Assembly: GCA_020205615.1 (NCBI GenBank)
Contig: CM035162.1
Span: 41,530,464-41,594,463, forward strand
Length of the DNA: 64,000 nucleotides
Direction: 5' to 3'
DNA from: Panax quinquefolius
Taxonomy: Eukaryota > Streptophyta > Magnoliopsida > Apiales > Araliaceae
Of the stretch, positions 12,780-24,068 are shown piece by piece; position 1 is the first letter of the stretch; the number at the start of each line of letters is the position of its first letter. The notes below the pieces were generated by a model that saw nothing but the letters and a program-made list of their open reading frames with translations, searched no databases and was not told where the DNA came from. A program made the position numbers and the translations under genes.

Positions 12780-13130
12780 TTTGCATAGTAAAATCTTTTT
12801 ATATAAAATGTAATACTTTTTATAAAGTTATTTGTTTTATTAGACAATAATTAGAATATATTATATTTTATTATGCATAGTGTTGCATAGTGCCTACAGA
12901 GTGTTTTGTATAGTAAAATCTTTTTATATAAAATGTAATACTTTTATAAAGTTATTTGTTTTATTAGACAATAATTAGAATATATTATAATTTATTATGA
13001 ATAGTGTTGCATAGTATGCATAGTGTTTTGCATAGTAAAATCTTTTTATATAAAAGCAGAATACTTTTATAAAGTTATTTGTTTTATTAGATTATAAATA
13101 GAATATATTATATTTTATTTAAAAGATTTT
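12780..13130 (+). repeat. three AT-rich tandem repeats (~120 bp) in U3
   Basis: Three copies of a unit hold CTTTTTATATAAAA, TTATAAAGTTATTTGTTTTATTA and ATATTATATTTTATTATGCATAGTG-like words. Related units occur in the solo LTR (11700-11950, minus) and in solo LTR E (26990-27150). LTRs B, C, D and H lack them. Confidence 0.8.
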
Positions 13131-13208
13131 GTTTTAAACTGGACCGTCCATTTAAAGTAAATCAACTGGACCATTCATGAATTAGTTACTATACGCAATC
13201 CATTCTTC

Positions 13209-13216
13209 TATAAATA
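13209..13216 (+). promoter_or_regulatory. TATA box of A2 LTR
   Basis: TATAAATA lies in CTTCTATAAATAAGCTC, before AGAGATAGAGAAACTATAGA-type sequence that probably marks the start of R. The same motif occurs at 17686 (B), 19650 (C 5'), 27233 (E) and 35411 (C 3'). Confidence 0.65.
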
Positions 13217-13534
13217 AGCTCATTCTTTCATTATTTCATTTAATTCAATTTAAACTCTAGAGATAGAGAAACTATAGAGAGAAAGAAGAAAAGTGTGTTC
13301 GCTACTTCACTACTTCTATATCCAAAGATTTTCTTTCTAAGGTAGGGGGTATTATTTCTTTGTATTCATGAAGAGAACTTTTGTTATTCTATTCTTTATT
13401 ATTCATTGGAATAACCAAGATATGCTGCTACCCTATACTTGGTGAAATTCTTACGTTATTCCATTCTTTATCATTATGTTGAATAACTTTGCTCATGCAA
13501 GCAATACCGCATGTATGGTGATTTTTGTTATTAT

Positions 13535-13760
13535 TCCGTTCTTTATTATTCTGTTGGAACATCCTGTCTGTGCTTTACGCATGACCTGGTTCCGTTCTTT
13601 ATTATTCTGTTGGAACATCCTCTATGTGCTTTACGCATGACCTAGTTCCATTATTTATCATTCTGTTGGAACATCCTGTTTGTGTGTTTATGCATGACCT
13701 GGTTCCGTTATTTATTATTTTGTTGGAATAACCTGTCTCTGCGGTCTATTGCATGCCTGG
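13535..13760 (+). repeat. ~58-bp tandem array in A2 LTR
   Basis: Four units of about 58 bp each contain TTATTATTCTGTTGGAACATCC and ACGCATGACCTGGTTCC-like words. The module recurs in every plus-strand LTR of this family in the window. It lies downstream of the TATA box, so it is probably transcribed. Confidence 0.85.
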
Positions 13761-14814
13761 TGATTTCTTTTGTTATTCTATTCTTTATTATACTCAGTTG
13801 GTTAAAGTTTTGACTTTTATACTCCATGAAATTAATGGAATATCCTTGATATTTGCGCTTCATCCAGTATCTTTTCATGGAAATATTCTTCTGAGCATTC
13901 TTGAATTTTACTCCGCAAAGCAGTATCATGTTGACAATTTGGACGTTATTGAGTTCAGGATGAATTAACTTATAAATCTTTAAAATTTATTCTTGAACTT
14001 GTTTTATTGAATTGTCATCATCCTCATGTTTATAATATGTTGAAAGTCATCTGTGGCTTGTAGTGCATAGATGGACTTGGTATGATTATGACCAGAGATT
14101 ATTTGGTATAATCATGACCATAATGTTACAAATGATGTGGTAAAAATGCTCATTGGCCGTAGTGCATTGATGGACAGTTGTTGGCATGATCATGACCATT
14201 AATGAATACACGAATATCCTTGGCCCATAGTGCATGGATAATTTGTGGTCGTGATACTAAAGAATATCCTTGGCCATAGTGCAGGGGTGATTCAATGATG
14301 TGGATTATTTATTGTCGAGTCTCAGTCTCGATAAAAGTGATGAAAAACCTTTTAAATCATAAAAGATAGAAGATTTTATTTTCTACTTGACTCTTTTAAT
14401 GGATTGCTTGTTCCGCTGCAGTTAAACTTGATGTTTGTTATATTGTATCAGTTTAACACTATTGAAGACTAAAGATAATTTATTCTGCTTTATCTTAGTC
14501 ATAATATTTCTTACTGGGCTAGTTGAGCTCGCCCTTTCTTTCACTGTTCTCTTCAGGAAATGAGAACGTAGCAGGGACTAGTCGGGGAACGGAGTGATGG
14601 TCCAGAGGATAGCATTAGTAGTCCTCACTATTCTGTGAAATAGTGTGTTAATAAATGTATTGAGGACTTATTTTGAGTTTTAATGTTGTCTAGAAGACAA
14701 TGTTTGTATTAAAACTCACAGCTCATGTTGTAAATTTAAGATTGTTTTTGAATTTTGTACCATGTATTTGACGACTCAAGATGGGTGATGTATACCTATT
14801 TTGGGGGCATCATA

Positions 14815-16490
14815 ACGATGGCTTGAGTTGTTGAAAGATTACGATCATACAATTCAATACCATCCTGGAAAAGCAAAGGTAGTAGCTGATGCATTGAGTA
14901 GAAGATCATATGCGGGTATGAGTGCATTATTGTCAACGCAAAGGCCCATTTTATATGACTTACAAAGGATGGAGATAGAGTTAAAGAATCCAGGGACCCA
15001 TGTGATGATGGCAAATATACGAGTAGAACCGACTTTAATAGATAAATTTAAAGCTGCTCAAGCTACAGACCTAGAGCTGATGCGTATGAGGAAGAAAGTG
15101 CATGAAGGTGCTATGTCGAAAGCCAGAATCGATGAAGAAGGAATACTTCGAGTCAACTCCAGACTTTGTGTTCCTAACAACCCTGATTTAAAGTATAAAA
15201 TCATGATGGAGGCGCACAACACACCATTTGCAATCCATCCTGGGAGTACCAAAATTTATCGTGATCTTCGACATACATTTTGGTGGAGCAATATGAAGAG
15301 AGAGATAACGGAGTTTATCTTAAGGTGTCTAACTTGTCAACGAGTCAAGGCGGAGCATCAAGTACCAAAAGGTCCATTGCAACCACTTGAAATTCCAGAA
15401 TGGAAGTGGGAGCACATTACCATGGATTTCGTTATTGGTCTTCCCAAGGTTTCTCAAGGCATAGATGCAATTTGGGTCATTGTTGATAGATTGACCAAGT
15501 TTTCTCATTTCCTACCTATACAAGAAACTTATACACTTGAATGTCTTGCTCGTATATACATAAACGAGATTGTAAGACTGCATGGTATGCTGGTATCCAT
15601 AGTTTCTGATCGAGACCCAAGATTCACTTCAAGATTTTGGGTTAGTTTGCAAAAATCTATGGAGACGGATTTACGATTTAGCTCAGCATATCATCCTCAG
15701 ACGGACGGGTAGTCGGAGAGGACTATTCAAACTCTTGAAGATTTATTAAGACTCTGTGTCCTTGACTTCAAAGGAAGTTGGGACAAGTTCTTACCATTGG
15801 TGGAGTTTTCCTACAACAACAGTTACCAAGCAAGTATTGGCATGGCTCCATTTGAGGCGTTGTATAGAAGAAAATGTCATTCTCCAGTATGCTGGGATGA
15901 GGTGGGTGAAGCAACGTTGTTGGGACCGGAGTTGGTATGTATGACTACGGAAAAGATTCAAACGATCCGACAACGTATAAAAACCTCAGAAGATCGACAA
16001 AAGAGTTATGATGATCTTCATCGAAAGAACGTGGAATTCGATATTGGAGATCATGTTTCGTTACGTGTTGCTCCATGGAAGGGAGTTGCGAGATTTGGAA
16101 AGAGAGGAAAGCTCAACCCTCGATTCATTGGCCCATTTTTAATCCTTGATCGAGTAGGAACTGTGGCCTATAGACTCGCCTTACCGCCAAGTATGTCTCG
16201 TGTTCATAATGTTTTTCACATATCTATGTTACGTCAATATGTGAAAGACTCGAACCACATTATTGAATTAGAACCAGACGAGATAGAGGAAGATTTAACG
16301 TATGAAGAGTTACCTGTTAAAATCTTGGATAAGAAGGATCATATTCTACGCTCTAAAGTTATACCTCAAGTTAAAGTTTTGTGGAGAAACCACGATGTTG
16401 AGGAAATGACCTGGGAGTTAGAATCTGAAATGAAATCAAGGTATCCTCACCTCTTCGATATACCAGGTACGTACCCTAATTTCTAGGACG
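14815..16490 (+). pseudogene. Ty3/gypsy pol, copy B: RNase H end, integrase, chromodomain
   Basis: Reading begins abruptly inside RNase H ([19 protein letters not shown]) at the end of the A2 LTR. The frame from 14828 keeps H130, H137, C167 and C170 of the HHCC finger and D200 and D261 of the triad. A TAG at 15710-15712 (CAG in A2) stops it three codons before the catalytic Glu, which lies 35 residues after D261. The frame reopens and runs from 15797 to 16486 through GKRGKLNPRFIGPF and the chromodomain words VKVLWRNHDVEEMTWE. From 14828 to the end of the chromodomain this is the only stop I see. The RT, protease and gag are missing. Confidence 0.88.
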
Positions 16491-16499
16491 AAATTTCAT

Positions 16500-16512
16500 A
16501 AGAAGGGGAGGT
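16500..16512 (+). promoter_or_regulatory. polypurine tract of copy B
   Basis: AAGAAGGGGAGGT directly precedes the LTR start, identical to the tract of copy A2. Confidence 0.85.
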
Positions 16513-18592
16513 TGTAAGACCCCAACTTTTATAAATAAAGAATAATTTTCTCGAAATATATTTTTGAATATTATGATGTGGATTTGATATAATGTTATAG
16601 TTGTGGGTAATATTTACAAATTTTTCAAAGTAAGCAAGTGGTTATATAATATTCGATTGGTCGGGGAATATTCGTTTTAACAGGGAATATTCATACGACG
16701 GCACAATTATTGGTGGACCCCACAAAGGAAGTATTGTCATAGTTAGAAAATGACAGAATTATCTTTTTATAAAAATAATGGCGAAAGTGTTACCATTAAA
16801 ACTGTTGAACTACCTGGTAGTAAAAGTACAGTAATACGCGTGGTTGCGTGGTTGCATAGTAGCACACGGTATTGATTATTGATGCTTACGTGAGAAGTCA
16901 CTCAGTTATACTCAATTATTTCTACAGTAATTGATGCATCATATCTCTCAAATTATTGATTCAATTATTGTCACAGTATCATCTGTATAATATTTATTAT
17001 TATTAAATCAATAATTGAGACGACAAAGTTATTCATATTATTATTTGCAATATTGACAATGTCTAGAAGTTCTGTCAAGGAGAGGTTTTGTCACCTAATT
17101 GCGCGCCAATAAGGAGAAATCTTTATCGGAAAGCCCCCTCTTTTCTGGGAATGACCTGGTTGTTAAATATTGTGAGTTATAATATTAATGATGAATAAGT
17201 TGTGTTGATTAAAGATGAAATTGATAGTTCCATTGTGTTGGGATTATTAGTGTTATTTGAAATCGATATTTATTTCGATAATAATTGATGTCTGAAGGTT
17301 ATATTGACCAATCGGGTAGTTAATCGGATAAATGAGAAATTAATTGCTATTATTTCATATGCTTATAACTATTTGTTCACATGTGTGTACAATTGATTCA
17401 CATTCATGTACTATTAGGGAGGTGGTGCAAGATTGATAATACTCGCATGACTAAATTAAAAAATGGAGGTATAGTTGAACGTACTATACTGTAATTAGTT
17501 TTTTCACATGATTATAATATTGAGTCACATGAATGAACTATTAATTCACATTATTTACTATTAGGGGAGGCGGTGCAAGTTTGATAATACTTGCAGGACT
17601 AAATTAAAAATGAAGAAAAAGAGGAAGGTATTATACTGTGATATTTCGAGCCCCAAAACTTGCAATTATCGAAACTATATTATCCTATAAATAGAAGATC
17701 ATTCTTCTTTCATTTCTCACCAATTCACAAAAGTTTTAGAGCAATTATTATAGAGAGAAATTATAGAGAGAAAGAAGAAGAGAAGTCGGCTACCTCACTA
17801 TTCTAGTATCCAATTTTTCTAAGGTAAGGGGTATTATTCTTTCGTATTCATGAAGAGAGTTATTTTCTTTCAATACTCGTAAGGGTTGTTATTCCATTCT
17901 TTATTATTACATTGGAATAACTTTGCTGCATGGCTTGATCATCGCATGCCGGTGAATTCTTTTGTTATTCCATTCTTATTATTACATTGGAATAACACGT
18001 TTATGCATCTTGCTTCTATCGCATGCACAGTGAATTCTGTTATTCCATTCTTTATTATTCTATTAGAACATCCTATCTGTGCGGATTACGCATGACCTGG
18101 TTCATTTCTTTATTATTCTGTTGGAACATCCTGTCTGTGCGGATTACGCATGACCTGGTTCCATTCTTTATTATTCTATTGGAACATCCTGTCTGTGCGG
18201 ATTACGCATGACCTGGTTCCATTCTTTATTATTCTGTTGGAATAACCTGTCTATGCGAATTACGCATACTTGGTGAATTCTTCTGTTATTCCATTCTTTA
18301 TTATTCTGTTGGAATATCTATCTACGAGGATTATCGCATGGCGGTAAAAATCCATTTGCGGTTTCATATATTCTATTATACTCAGTTGATTAAAGTTTTG
18401 GCTTCTATACTCCATGAAATTAGTGGAATATCCTTGATATTTGCGCTTCATCCAGTATCTTTTCATGGAAATATTCTTCTGAGCATTCTTGAATTTTACT
18501 CCACAAAGCAGTATCATGTTGACAATTTGGACGCTATTGATTTTTGGATAAATTAAATTATAAATCTTTACAAATTTATCCTTGAACTTGTT
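16513..18592 (+). repeat. 3' LTR of copy B, cut by element C
   Basis: The LTR starts TGTAAGACCCCAACTTTT after the PPT and ends at ...GAACTTGTT, where element C starts. In the A2 LTR the equivalent point continues TTATTGAATTG. About 0.8 kb is therefore missing on this side and is not found elsewhere in the window. It carries a TATA box at 17686-17693, the two-hairpin block at 17061-17160 and a ~58-bp array at 17885-18345. Confidence 0.85.
17061..17160 (+). promoter_or_regulatory. conserved two-hairpin block in U3 (copy B)
   Basis: This relatively GC-rich block starts GTCTAGAAGTTCTGTCAAGG and includes TCACCTAATTGCGCGCC. Hairpin 1 (17106-17129) has a stem around a GAAA loop; hairpin 2 (17128-17145) pairs GGAAAG with CTTTTC around CCCCCT. 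The block lies upstream of the TATA box. Homologous blocks occur at 19114-19210 and 34857-34950 on the plus strand, and at 29177-29285, 33287-33385, 56730-56822 and 63340-63435 on the minus strand. Its role is unknown. Confidence 0.6.
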
Positions 18593-19113
18593 TGTAAGAC
18601 CCCAACTTTTATAAATAAAGATGATATTTCTATAACTATCATTTTTGAATATTATGAAATGAATTTGGTATAATGTTATAGTTGTGGGTAATATTTATAA
18701 ATTTTGCAAAGTATGTAAGTTGTTATATAATATTCGATTTGGTGGGAATATTCGTTTTATTGGGGAATATTAAATGACAACGACACAATCATTGGTGGAC
18801 CCCACAACGGAATTATTGTTGGATTGAGAAAACGACAAAAATACTTTATGAAAATAATGGCGGAAGTTTTACCGTTAACTGTTGAAACACCCAATGTTAA
18901 AAGTACAGTAATTCGTGTGGTTGCATAGTAGCACGCTATATTATTATTGATGCTTATGTAAGAAGTCACTCAGTTTTGTTCAATTATTACTACAGTAATT
19001 GCTGCATAGTATCACACGTTATTTGATTCAATTATTGTCAATATTTTATATATTATTAAATCAATAATTGAGATAACAAAGTTATTAATATTATTAGTTG
19101 CAATATTAACGAT

Positions 19114-19210
19114 GTCTAGAAGTTCTGTCAAGGAGAGGTTTGGCCACCTAATTGAGCGCCAATAGGGAGAAATCCTTATTAGAAAGCCCCTCTTTCTTGG
19201 GAACGACCTG
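19114..19210 (+). promoter_or_regulatory. conserved two-hairpin block in U3 (element C 5' LTR)
   Basis: Hairpin 1 is 19161-19180: AATAGGGA and TCCTTATT pair around GAAA with one G-U pair. Hairpin 2 is 19181-19197: AGAAAG pairs with CTTTCT around CCCCT. In the 3' LTR of C the closing pair of hairpin 2 is G-C instead of A-T, so pairing is kept while both bases changed. Confidence 0.6.
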
Positions 19211-19367
19211 GTCGATTAATATTGTGAATTATAATAATGATGATAATATTGTTAAAAATATTGAGAGGATTTTTTTTATGAAGTATTTGATGTAATTTTG
19301 CGTATTATTTGGATCCCCACTTACCCATTTTTCAAAATAGTCAGGAGTAAGTTATCTCAGTTTTTGT

Positions 19368-19368
<1 letters not shown>

Positions 19369-19394
<26 letters not shown>
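19369..19394. repeat. (AT)n microsatellite in C 5' LTR
   Basis: About 13 AT units. The matching place in the 3' LTR (35111-35155) has about 22, showing slippage since insertion. Confidence 0.9.
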
Positions 19395-19398
<4 letters not shown>

Positions 19399-19649
19399 AA
19401 AGTGACTTTGGGGGGTGGGGGATTGATGTTGGTCACGGGGGGGATAAAAATCAAATGGTGTATATATAATTTTAATATATATAAATTGAAAGCATGTGTT
19501 TATATATATTTTTTATATTTTATTTTTTGTTTTATTTTTATTGGATGGTTGATTGAAAATTTGCATCCGTGATTCTCAAAGTTTTCATCTATGAGTTGCG
19601 CATCTATTGCATCCGTGATTTTTCCTTGCACAGTACCCTTCTATTCTCC

Positions 19650-19657
19650 TATAAATA
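19650..19657 (+). promoter_or_regulatory. TATA box of C 5' LTR
   Basis: TATAAATA lies in CTCCTATAAATAGGATGC, about 1.06 kb into the LTR. It marks the likely U3/R boundary a few tens of bases downstream. Confidence 0.7.
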
Positions 19658-19857
19658 GGATGCTTAGTTAGAATTGAAAATCACACCAAAAATTCAGAGA
19701 ATTCTCTTCTATAATCTTGAGTGTATTTCTTTTGAGTGTTAAGAAGCTTTGAGCGTAGTGCAAGTTTTCTTCAAGAATATCATCGCCTTACTAGTCAGAA
19801 TACTCTTCTTTTACGGTAAGGGGTATTATTTCTTTCTTATTCATGAAGAGAACTTCT

Positions 19858-20170
19858 GTTATTCCATTCTTTTTATTATTCATTGGAATAACTTTGTATC
19901 ATGGACTACCCTATACTTGGTGAAATTCTTCTATTATTCCATTCTTTATCTTTCTGTTGGAACATCATGTCTGTGCGTTACGCATGACCTGGTTCCGTTA
20001 TTTATTATTCTGTTGGAACATCCTGTCTGTGCGTTTACGCATGACCTGGTTCCGTTTTTTATTATTCTATTGGAATATCTTATCTGTGCGTTTATGCATG
20101 ACCTGGTTCCGTTATTTATTATTCTGTTGGAATAACCTGTCTATGCGGTCTATCGCATGCCTGGTGATTT
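19858..20170 (+). repeat. ~58-bp tandem array in C 5' LTR
   Basis: Units contain TGTTGGAACATC and TTTACGCATGACCTGGTTCC. The open frames 19749-20135 and 19957-20217 translate this array and should not be read as genes. Confidence 0.85.
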
Positions 20171-21201
20171 CTTTTGTTATTCCATTCTTTATTATACTCA
20201 GTTGGTTAAAGTTTTAACTTCTATACCCCATAAAAATTTTGGAATATCCTTGATATTTGCGCTTCATCCAGTATATTTTCATGGAAATATTCTTCTGAGC
20301 ATTCTTGAGTTTTACTCTACAAAGAAGTATCATGTTGACAATTTGGACGTTATTAGTTCCTTGATAAATTAATTCTTGAACTTGTTTTATTGAATTCTTA
20401 TATCATTGTCATCATCCTCATGTTTATATTCTGTTGAAAGTCATCTGTGGCCTGTAGTGCATAGATGGACTTGGTATGATTATGACCAGGGATTAATCGG
20501 TATAATCATGACCGTAATGTTACAAATGATGTGGTAAAAGTCCTCATTGGCCCGTAGTGCATTGATGGACAGTTGTTGGCATGATCATGACCATTGAAGA
20601 ATACATGAATATCCTTGGCCCGTAGTGCATGGATAATTGTGGTTGTGATACTAATAAATATCCTTGGTCGTAGTGCAGGGATGATGTGGATTATTTATTA
20701 AGCTGAGTCTCAGCAATTAAAGTGATGAAAAACCTTTTAAATCATAGAAGATAGTAGATTTTATTCTCTACTTGACTCTTCTAATGGATTGCTTGTTCCG
20801 CTGCAGTTAAACTTGATGTTTGTTATATTTTATCTGTTTAACACTGTTGAAGACTAATGATAAATTATTCTGCATTATCTTAGTCATAATATTTCTTACT
20901 GGGCTAGTTGAGCTCACCCTTTTGCTTTCATTGTTCTCTTCAGGAAATGAGAACGTTGCAGGGACTAGTCGGGGAACGAAGTGACGGTCCAGAGGATAGC
21001 ATTAGTAGTCCTCACTATTCTATGAAATAGTGTGTTAATAAATGTATTGAGGACTTATTTTGAGTTTAAATACTGTTTAGAAGACAATATTTGTATTAAA
21101 ACTCACAACTCATGTTGTATGTTTAAGATTGTATTTGTATTCTGTACCATGTATTTGACGACTCAGAATAGGTGATGTATAGCTATTTTGGGGGCATTAC
21201 A

Positions 21202-21216
21202 GTTGGTATCAAAGCT
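21202..21216 (+). promoter_or_regulatory. primer binding site of element C
   Basis: GTTGGTATCAAAGCT directly follows the LTR end. This is the initiator tRNA-Met type PBS with an A for G change, the same variant as in family A and elements G and H. Confidence 0.88.
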
Positions 21217-21379
21217 TAGGAATATGATCCCTGGCTAAGATGTGAGACTAGAACTAGGAGGGGAGAGAAGGGAAATTCCTTCGCTAGTATGACCTACCTA
21301 AGTTTATTTGGTGTTTAATTGGTTGGTCAAAGTATAGGGATAATATGTTACATGTCAATTAACCCTTGTTTTGTGGCAG

Positions 21380-22475
21380 TATTTAAAATTACATCCGAGA
21401 ATGTTGAGAATAGCAATGGAGCACAGGAGACCGTTGAGTCACCACAGATCAACACCCAGGATAATGTGCATCAGGAAGGCTATAATCCTTAGGTGAACCC
21501 TCAGATGAACAACAACACCGACCAAATGGCAAACGACGGAATGTTTAAGAGCTTTCTGCAATTCGTACAACATCGGGCAAGAGAGACTCCTATCCAAAAT
21601 GCAGGTAGAAACACTGGAAACTCTCAGACGGTCACCGCTAAACAGTTCAAGGAGCTGGGACCACCGGAGTTTATTGGAGACCCAAAACCACTTAAGGCGG
21701 AGACGTGGATAAAGCAGATCACCGAGATATTTGATGTCTTGGGATGCTCCAGGAGCAAAAGGTTCCTTGCCACCTTTTTATGTTGCGAGAGAGGCGGATT
21801 CTTGGTGGGAATCGGTAAAGCATACTCAACCTCTTTGATTGAAGATGTCTTGGGAGAAGTTCCAAGAACTATTCAACGACAAGTACTTTCGAAAGTATTT
21901 ATCACATGAAAGAGGTAGAGTTCATCAAGTTGGAGCGAACAATACGAGTGTCGCAAAGACGGAAGCTAAGTTTGCCGAGTTGTCCCGGTTTGTGTCTCAC
22001 TTGGTTGACAATGAGGAAAGAATGACGCGGATGTTTCTAAGAGGTTTGAAACTCGAGATACGTCAATATCTAATTTCTCATAAACTGTGTTTGTATTCAG
22101 ATGTTGTAAATAGGGCACAGTTATTGGAGCGCGATAACGAGCCAACTCAACCAAGAGAAAGTAACCGGCAAAATGATAATACCAGTGGTAGCAGTCATCG
22201 AAGCGGTGACAACAAACGTGGAGGGAATCAACATGCCAAAAATGGTAACCACTTCGGTGGTAATCATGGCCAAGACAATAAGAATGGACATTTCAAGAAG
22301 AGGAGATTCAACAATGATGGAAAGACGTCAGCATCAGCACCGTTGTTAAGGAAGGAGAACAACCACCTATCATATGCTTCAAATGCAGAGGGGAGGGAAA
22401 TATCAGTCCAAACTGCACGATGTCGTCCAAAGCATGTTATAATTGTGGAAGAGAAGGTCACCTAGCCCGATTTTG
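21380..22475 (+). pseudogene. gag of element C, frameshifted
   Basis: The N-terminal part aligns by eye with the gag of H (TDQMANDGMFKSFLQFVQ, KQFKELGPPEF, AETWIKQITEIFDVLG). The expected start codon near 21385 is not an ATG, and a TAG interrupts at about 21490. A frameshift near 21755 moves the capsid end into the frame of 21839-22465 (MSWEKFQELFNDKYF, KFAELSRF, RMTRMFLRGLK). A Gly/Asn/His-rich basic tail follows ([23 protein letters not shown]). The zinc knuckle [14 protein letters not shown] is intact but lies in the next frame, at 22435-22476. Gag packages the element RNA; this copy cannot. Confidence 0.85.
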
Positions 22476-24068
22476 TCGTTTAGGGAAGGCAAGTTCAGAT
22501 GGGATGGAGGCACCAAAGGTCGTCTCAGAAAAGTCAAAGTCGGTAGTTCAAGGGAGAGCGTTTGTTGTGACCTCCCAGAAAGCAAGGAACCCGAACGAGG
22601 TCATAACGGGTATGCTTATCATAAACTCTAGTGAAGTCTATACCTTATTTGATACCGGTTCTACCCATTATTTTATTTCTCCTACATGCGCTCAACGTTT
22701 AAATTTGACTTCGAAGAAATTAGACTTTGACTTATCTGTTGAAACTCCATTGGGAGAAACCTTCATTACATCCACTATTTATAAGTCTTGTTTGGTTCAA
22801 ATCGGTACCCTCACATTACCTGTCGATCTTATTTCATTAAAAATACTTGCATTTGATGTGATTCTAGGGATTGATTGGTTAACTACTCATCATACAAAAA
22901 TTGATTATTTTCGTAAGGTTGTTAGCTTTCATATTCCTAACCAACCTATTATACGAATTCAAGCAACCAAACCATTAAAATCAATCACTGTCATCTCAAG
23001 CCATAAAGTTATTCGTTTATTGAAAAACGGATGTCAAGCTTTCTTAGCTCATGTCACATATTTAAACAAAAATACGTCAGATTTGAATGATATTTCTATT
23101 GTTAATAAATTTCCTAACGTATTCCCTGAAGAACTTCCTAGCTTACCCCCAGAGCGTGAAATTGAATTTTGTATCGACCTTGAACCCGGTACAAAACCTA
23201 TTTCCAAAGCCCCATATCGAATGGCTCCTATTGAACTTCAGGAGTTAAAGACCCAACTGCAGGAATTGTTAGACATTGGTTTCATTCGTCCTAGTACGTC
23301 TCCTTGGGGTGCTCCTGTTCTATTCATGAAGAAGAAAGATGGGAGTATGCGACTTTATATTGACTATCGGGAACTGAACCATGTCACCATCAAGAATAGG
23401 TATCCGTTACCTCACATTGATGACCTGTTTGACCAGTTGCAAGGAGCACAATTCTTTTCAAAGATCGATCTTCATTCTGGATATCATTAGCTAAAGGTTA
23501 AAACTGAGGATATTCCAAAGACTTCCTTCAGAACTCGATACGGGCACTATGAATTTTTAGTCATTTCTTTTGGATTGACTAATGCTCCTGCTGCCTTCAT
23601 GGATATGATGAACCGAGTATTCAAGGAATATTTGGATCACTTTGTGGTCGTCTTTATTGATGACATCCATATTTATTCCAAAAGTCGTGAAGATTATGAG
23701 CACTACTTGAGGCTGATACTCCAAAAGCTTCGTGAAAACAAGCTTTATGCCAAGTTGAAGAAATGCGAGTTCTGGCTTGAAGAAGTAGCATTCCTTGGGC
23801 ACGTAGTGTCAAGTCATGGAATATCAGTTGACCCAGCAAAGATTGAAGCTATTCAAAGCTAGGAGCAACCTAAATCAGTGACCGAAGTACGTAGCTTTCT
23901 CAGTTTAGCTGGTTATTATCGAAGATTCGTTGAAGGATTTTCTTGAATCGCTACTCCACTAACTCAGCAGACTCGAAAAGATACAAAATTCGGTTGGAGC
24001 GAGGAATGTGAGAAGAGTTTTCAAGAACTCGAGAGGAGACTCATTTCAGCACCTGTTCTGACAATACC
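22420..24068 (+). pseudogene. pol of element C, first part: zinc knuckle, protease, RT
   Basis: The frame 22420-23490 (356 codons) starts with the knuckle (C6 to C19) and has the aspartic protease motif DTGS from D78. The RT N-terminus follows ([39 protein letters not shown]). TAG at 23488-23490 replaces the Gln of the usual GYHQ. The RT core resumes with [14 protein letters not shown] near 23655-23695, then [19 protein letters not shown]. More stops are TAG at 23860-23862 and TGA at 23944-23946 (CGA in A2). The frame is cut at LTIP by element D; the other half is at 33981. Confidence 0.9.

Larger units (their letters stand above)
10009..14814 (+). repeat. 3' LTR of copy A2, split by a solo LTR
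   Basis: The LTR starts TGTAAGACCCCAAC at 10009-10022, is interrupted by a minus-strand solo LTR, and resumes at 12369. It ends near 14814 in GGGGGCATCATA, a decayed form of the GGGGGCATTACA end seen in C. Without the insert it is about 2.46 kb. It contains a TATA box, three ~120-bp AT-rich repeats (12780-13130), the ~58-bp array (13535-13760) and GTAGTGCA modules (14050-14300). It joins RNase H sequence of copy B directly, without a PBS. Confidence 0.85.
18593..21201 (+). repeat. 5' LTR of element C
   Basis: 2609 bp, TGTAAGACCCCAAC to GGGGGCATTACA. It contains GAATATTC palindromes (18729-18769), the two-hairpin block (19114-19210), an AT run (19369-19394), a TATA box (19650-19657), the ~58-bp array (19858-20170) and GTAGTGCA modules (20450-20690). 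The PBS follows at once. Confidence 0.92.

Noticed and set aside
17061..17160. Hammerhead ribozyme in the GAAA-containing block
   Set aside because: GAAA is present, but there is no CUGANGA core at the right place in any copy and the LTRs are much longer than those of retrozymes.
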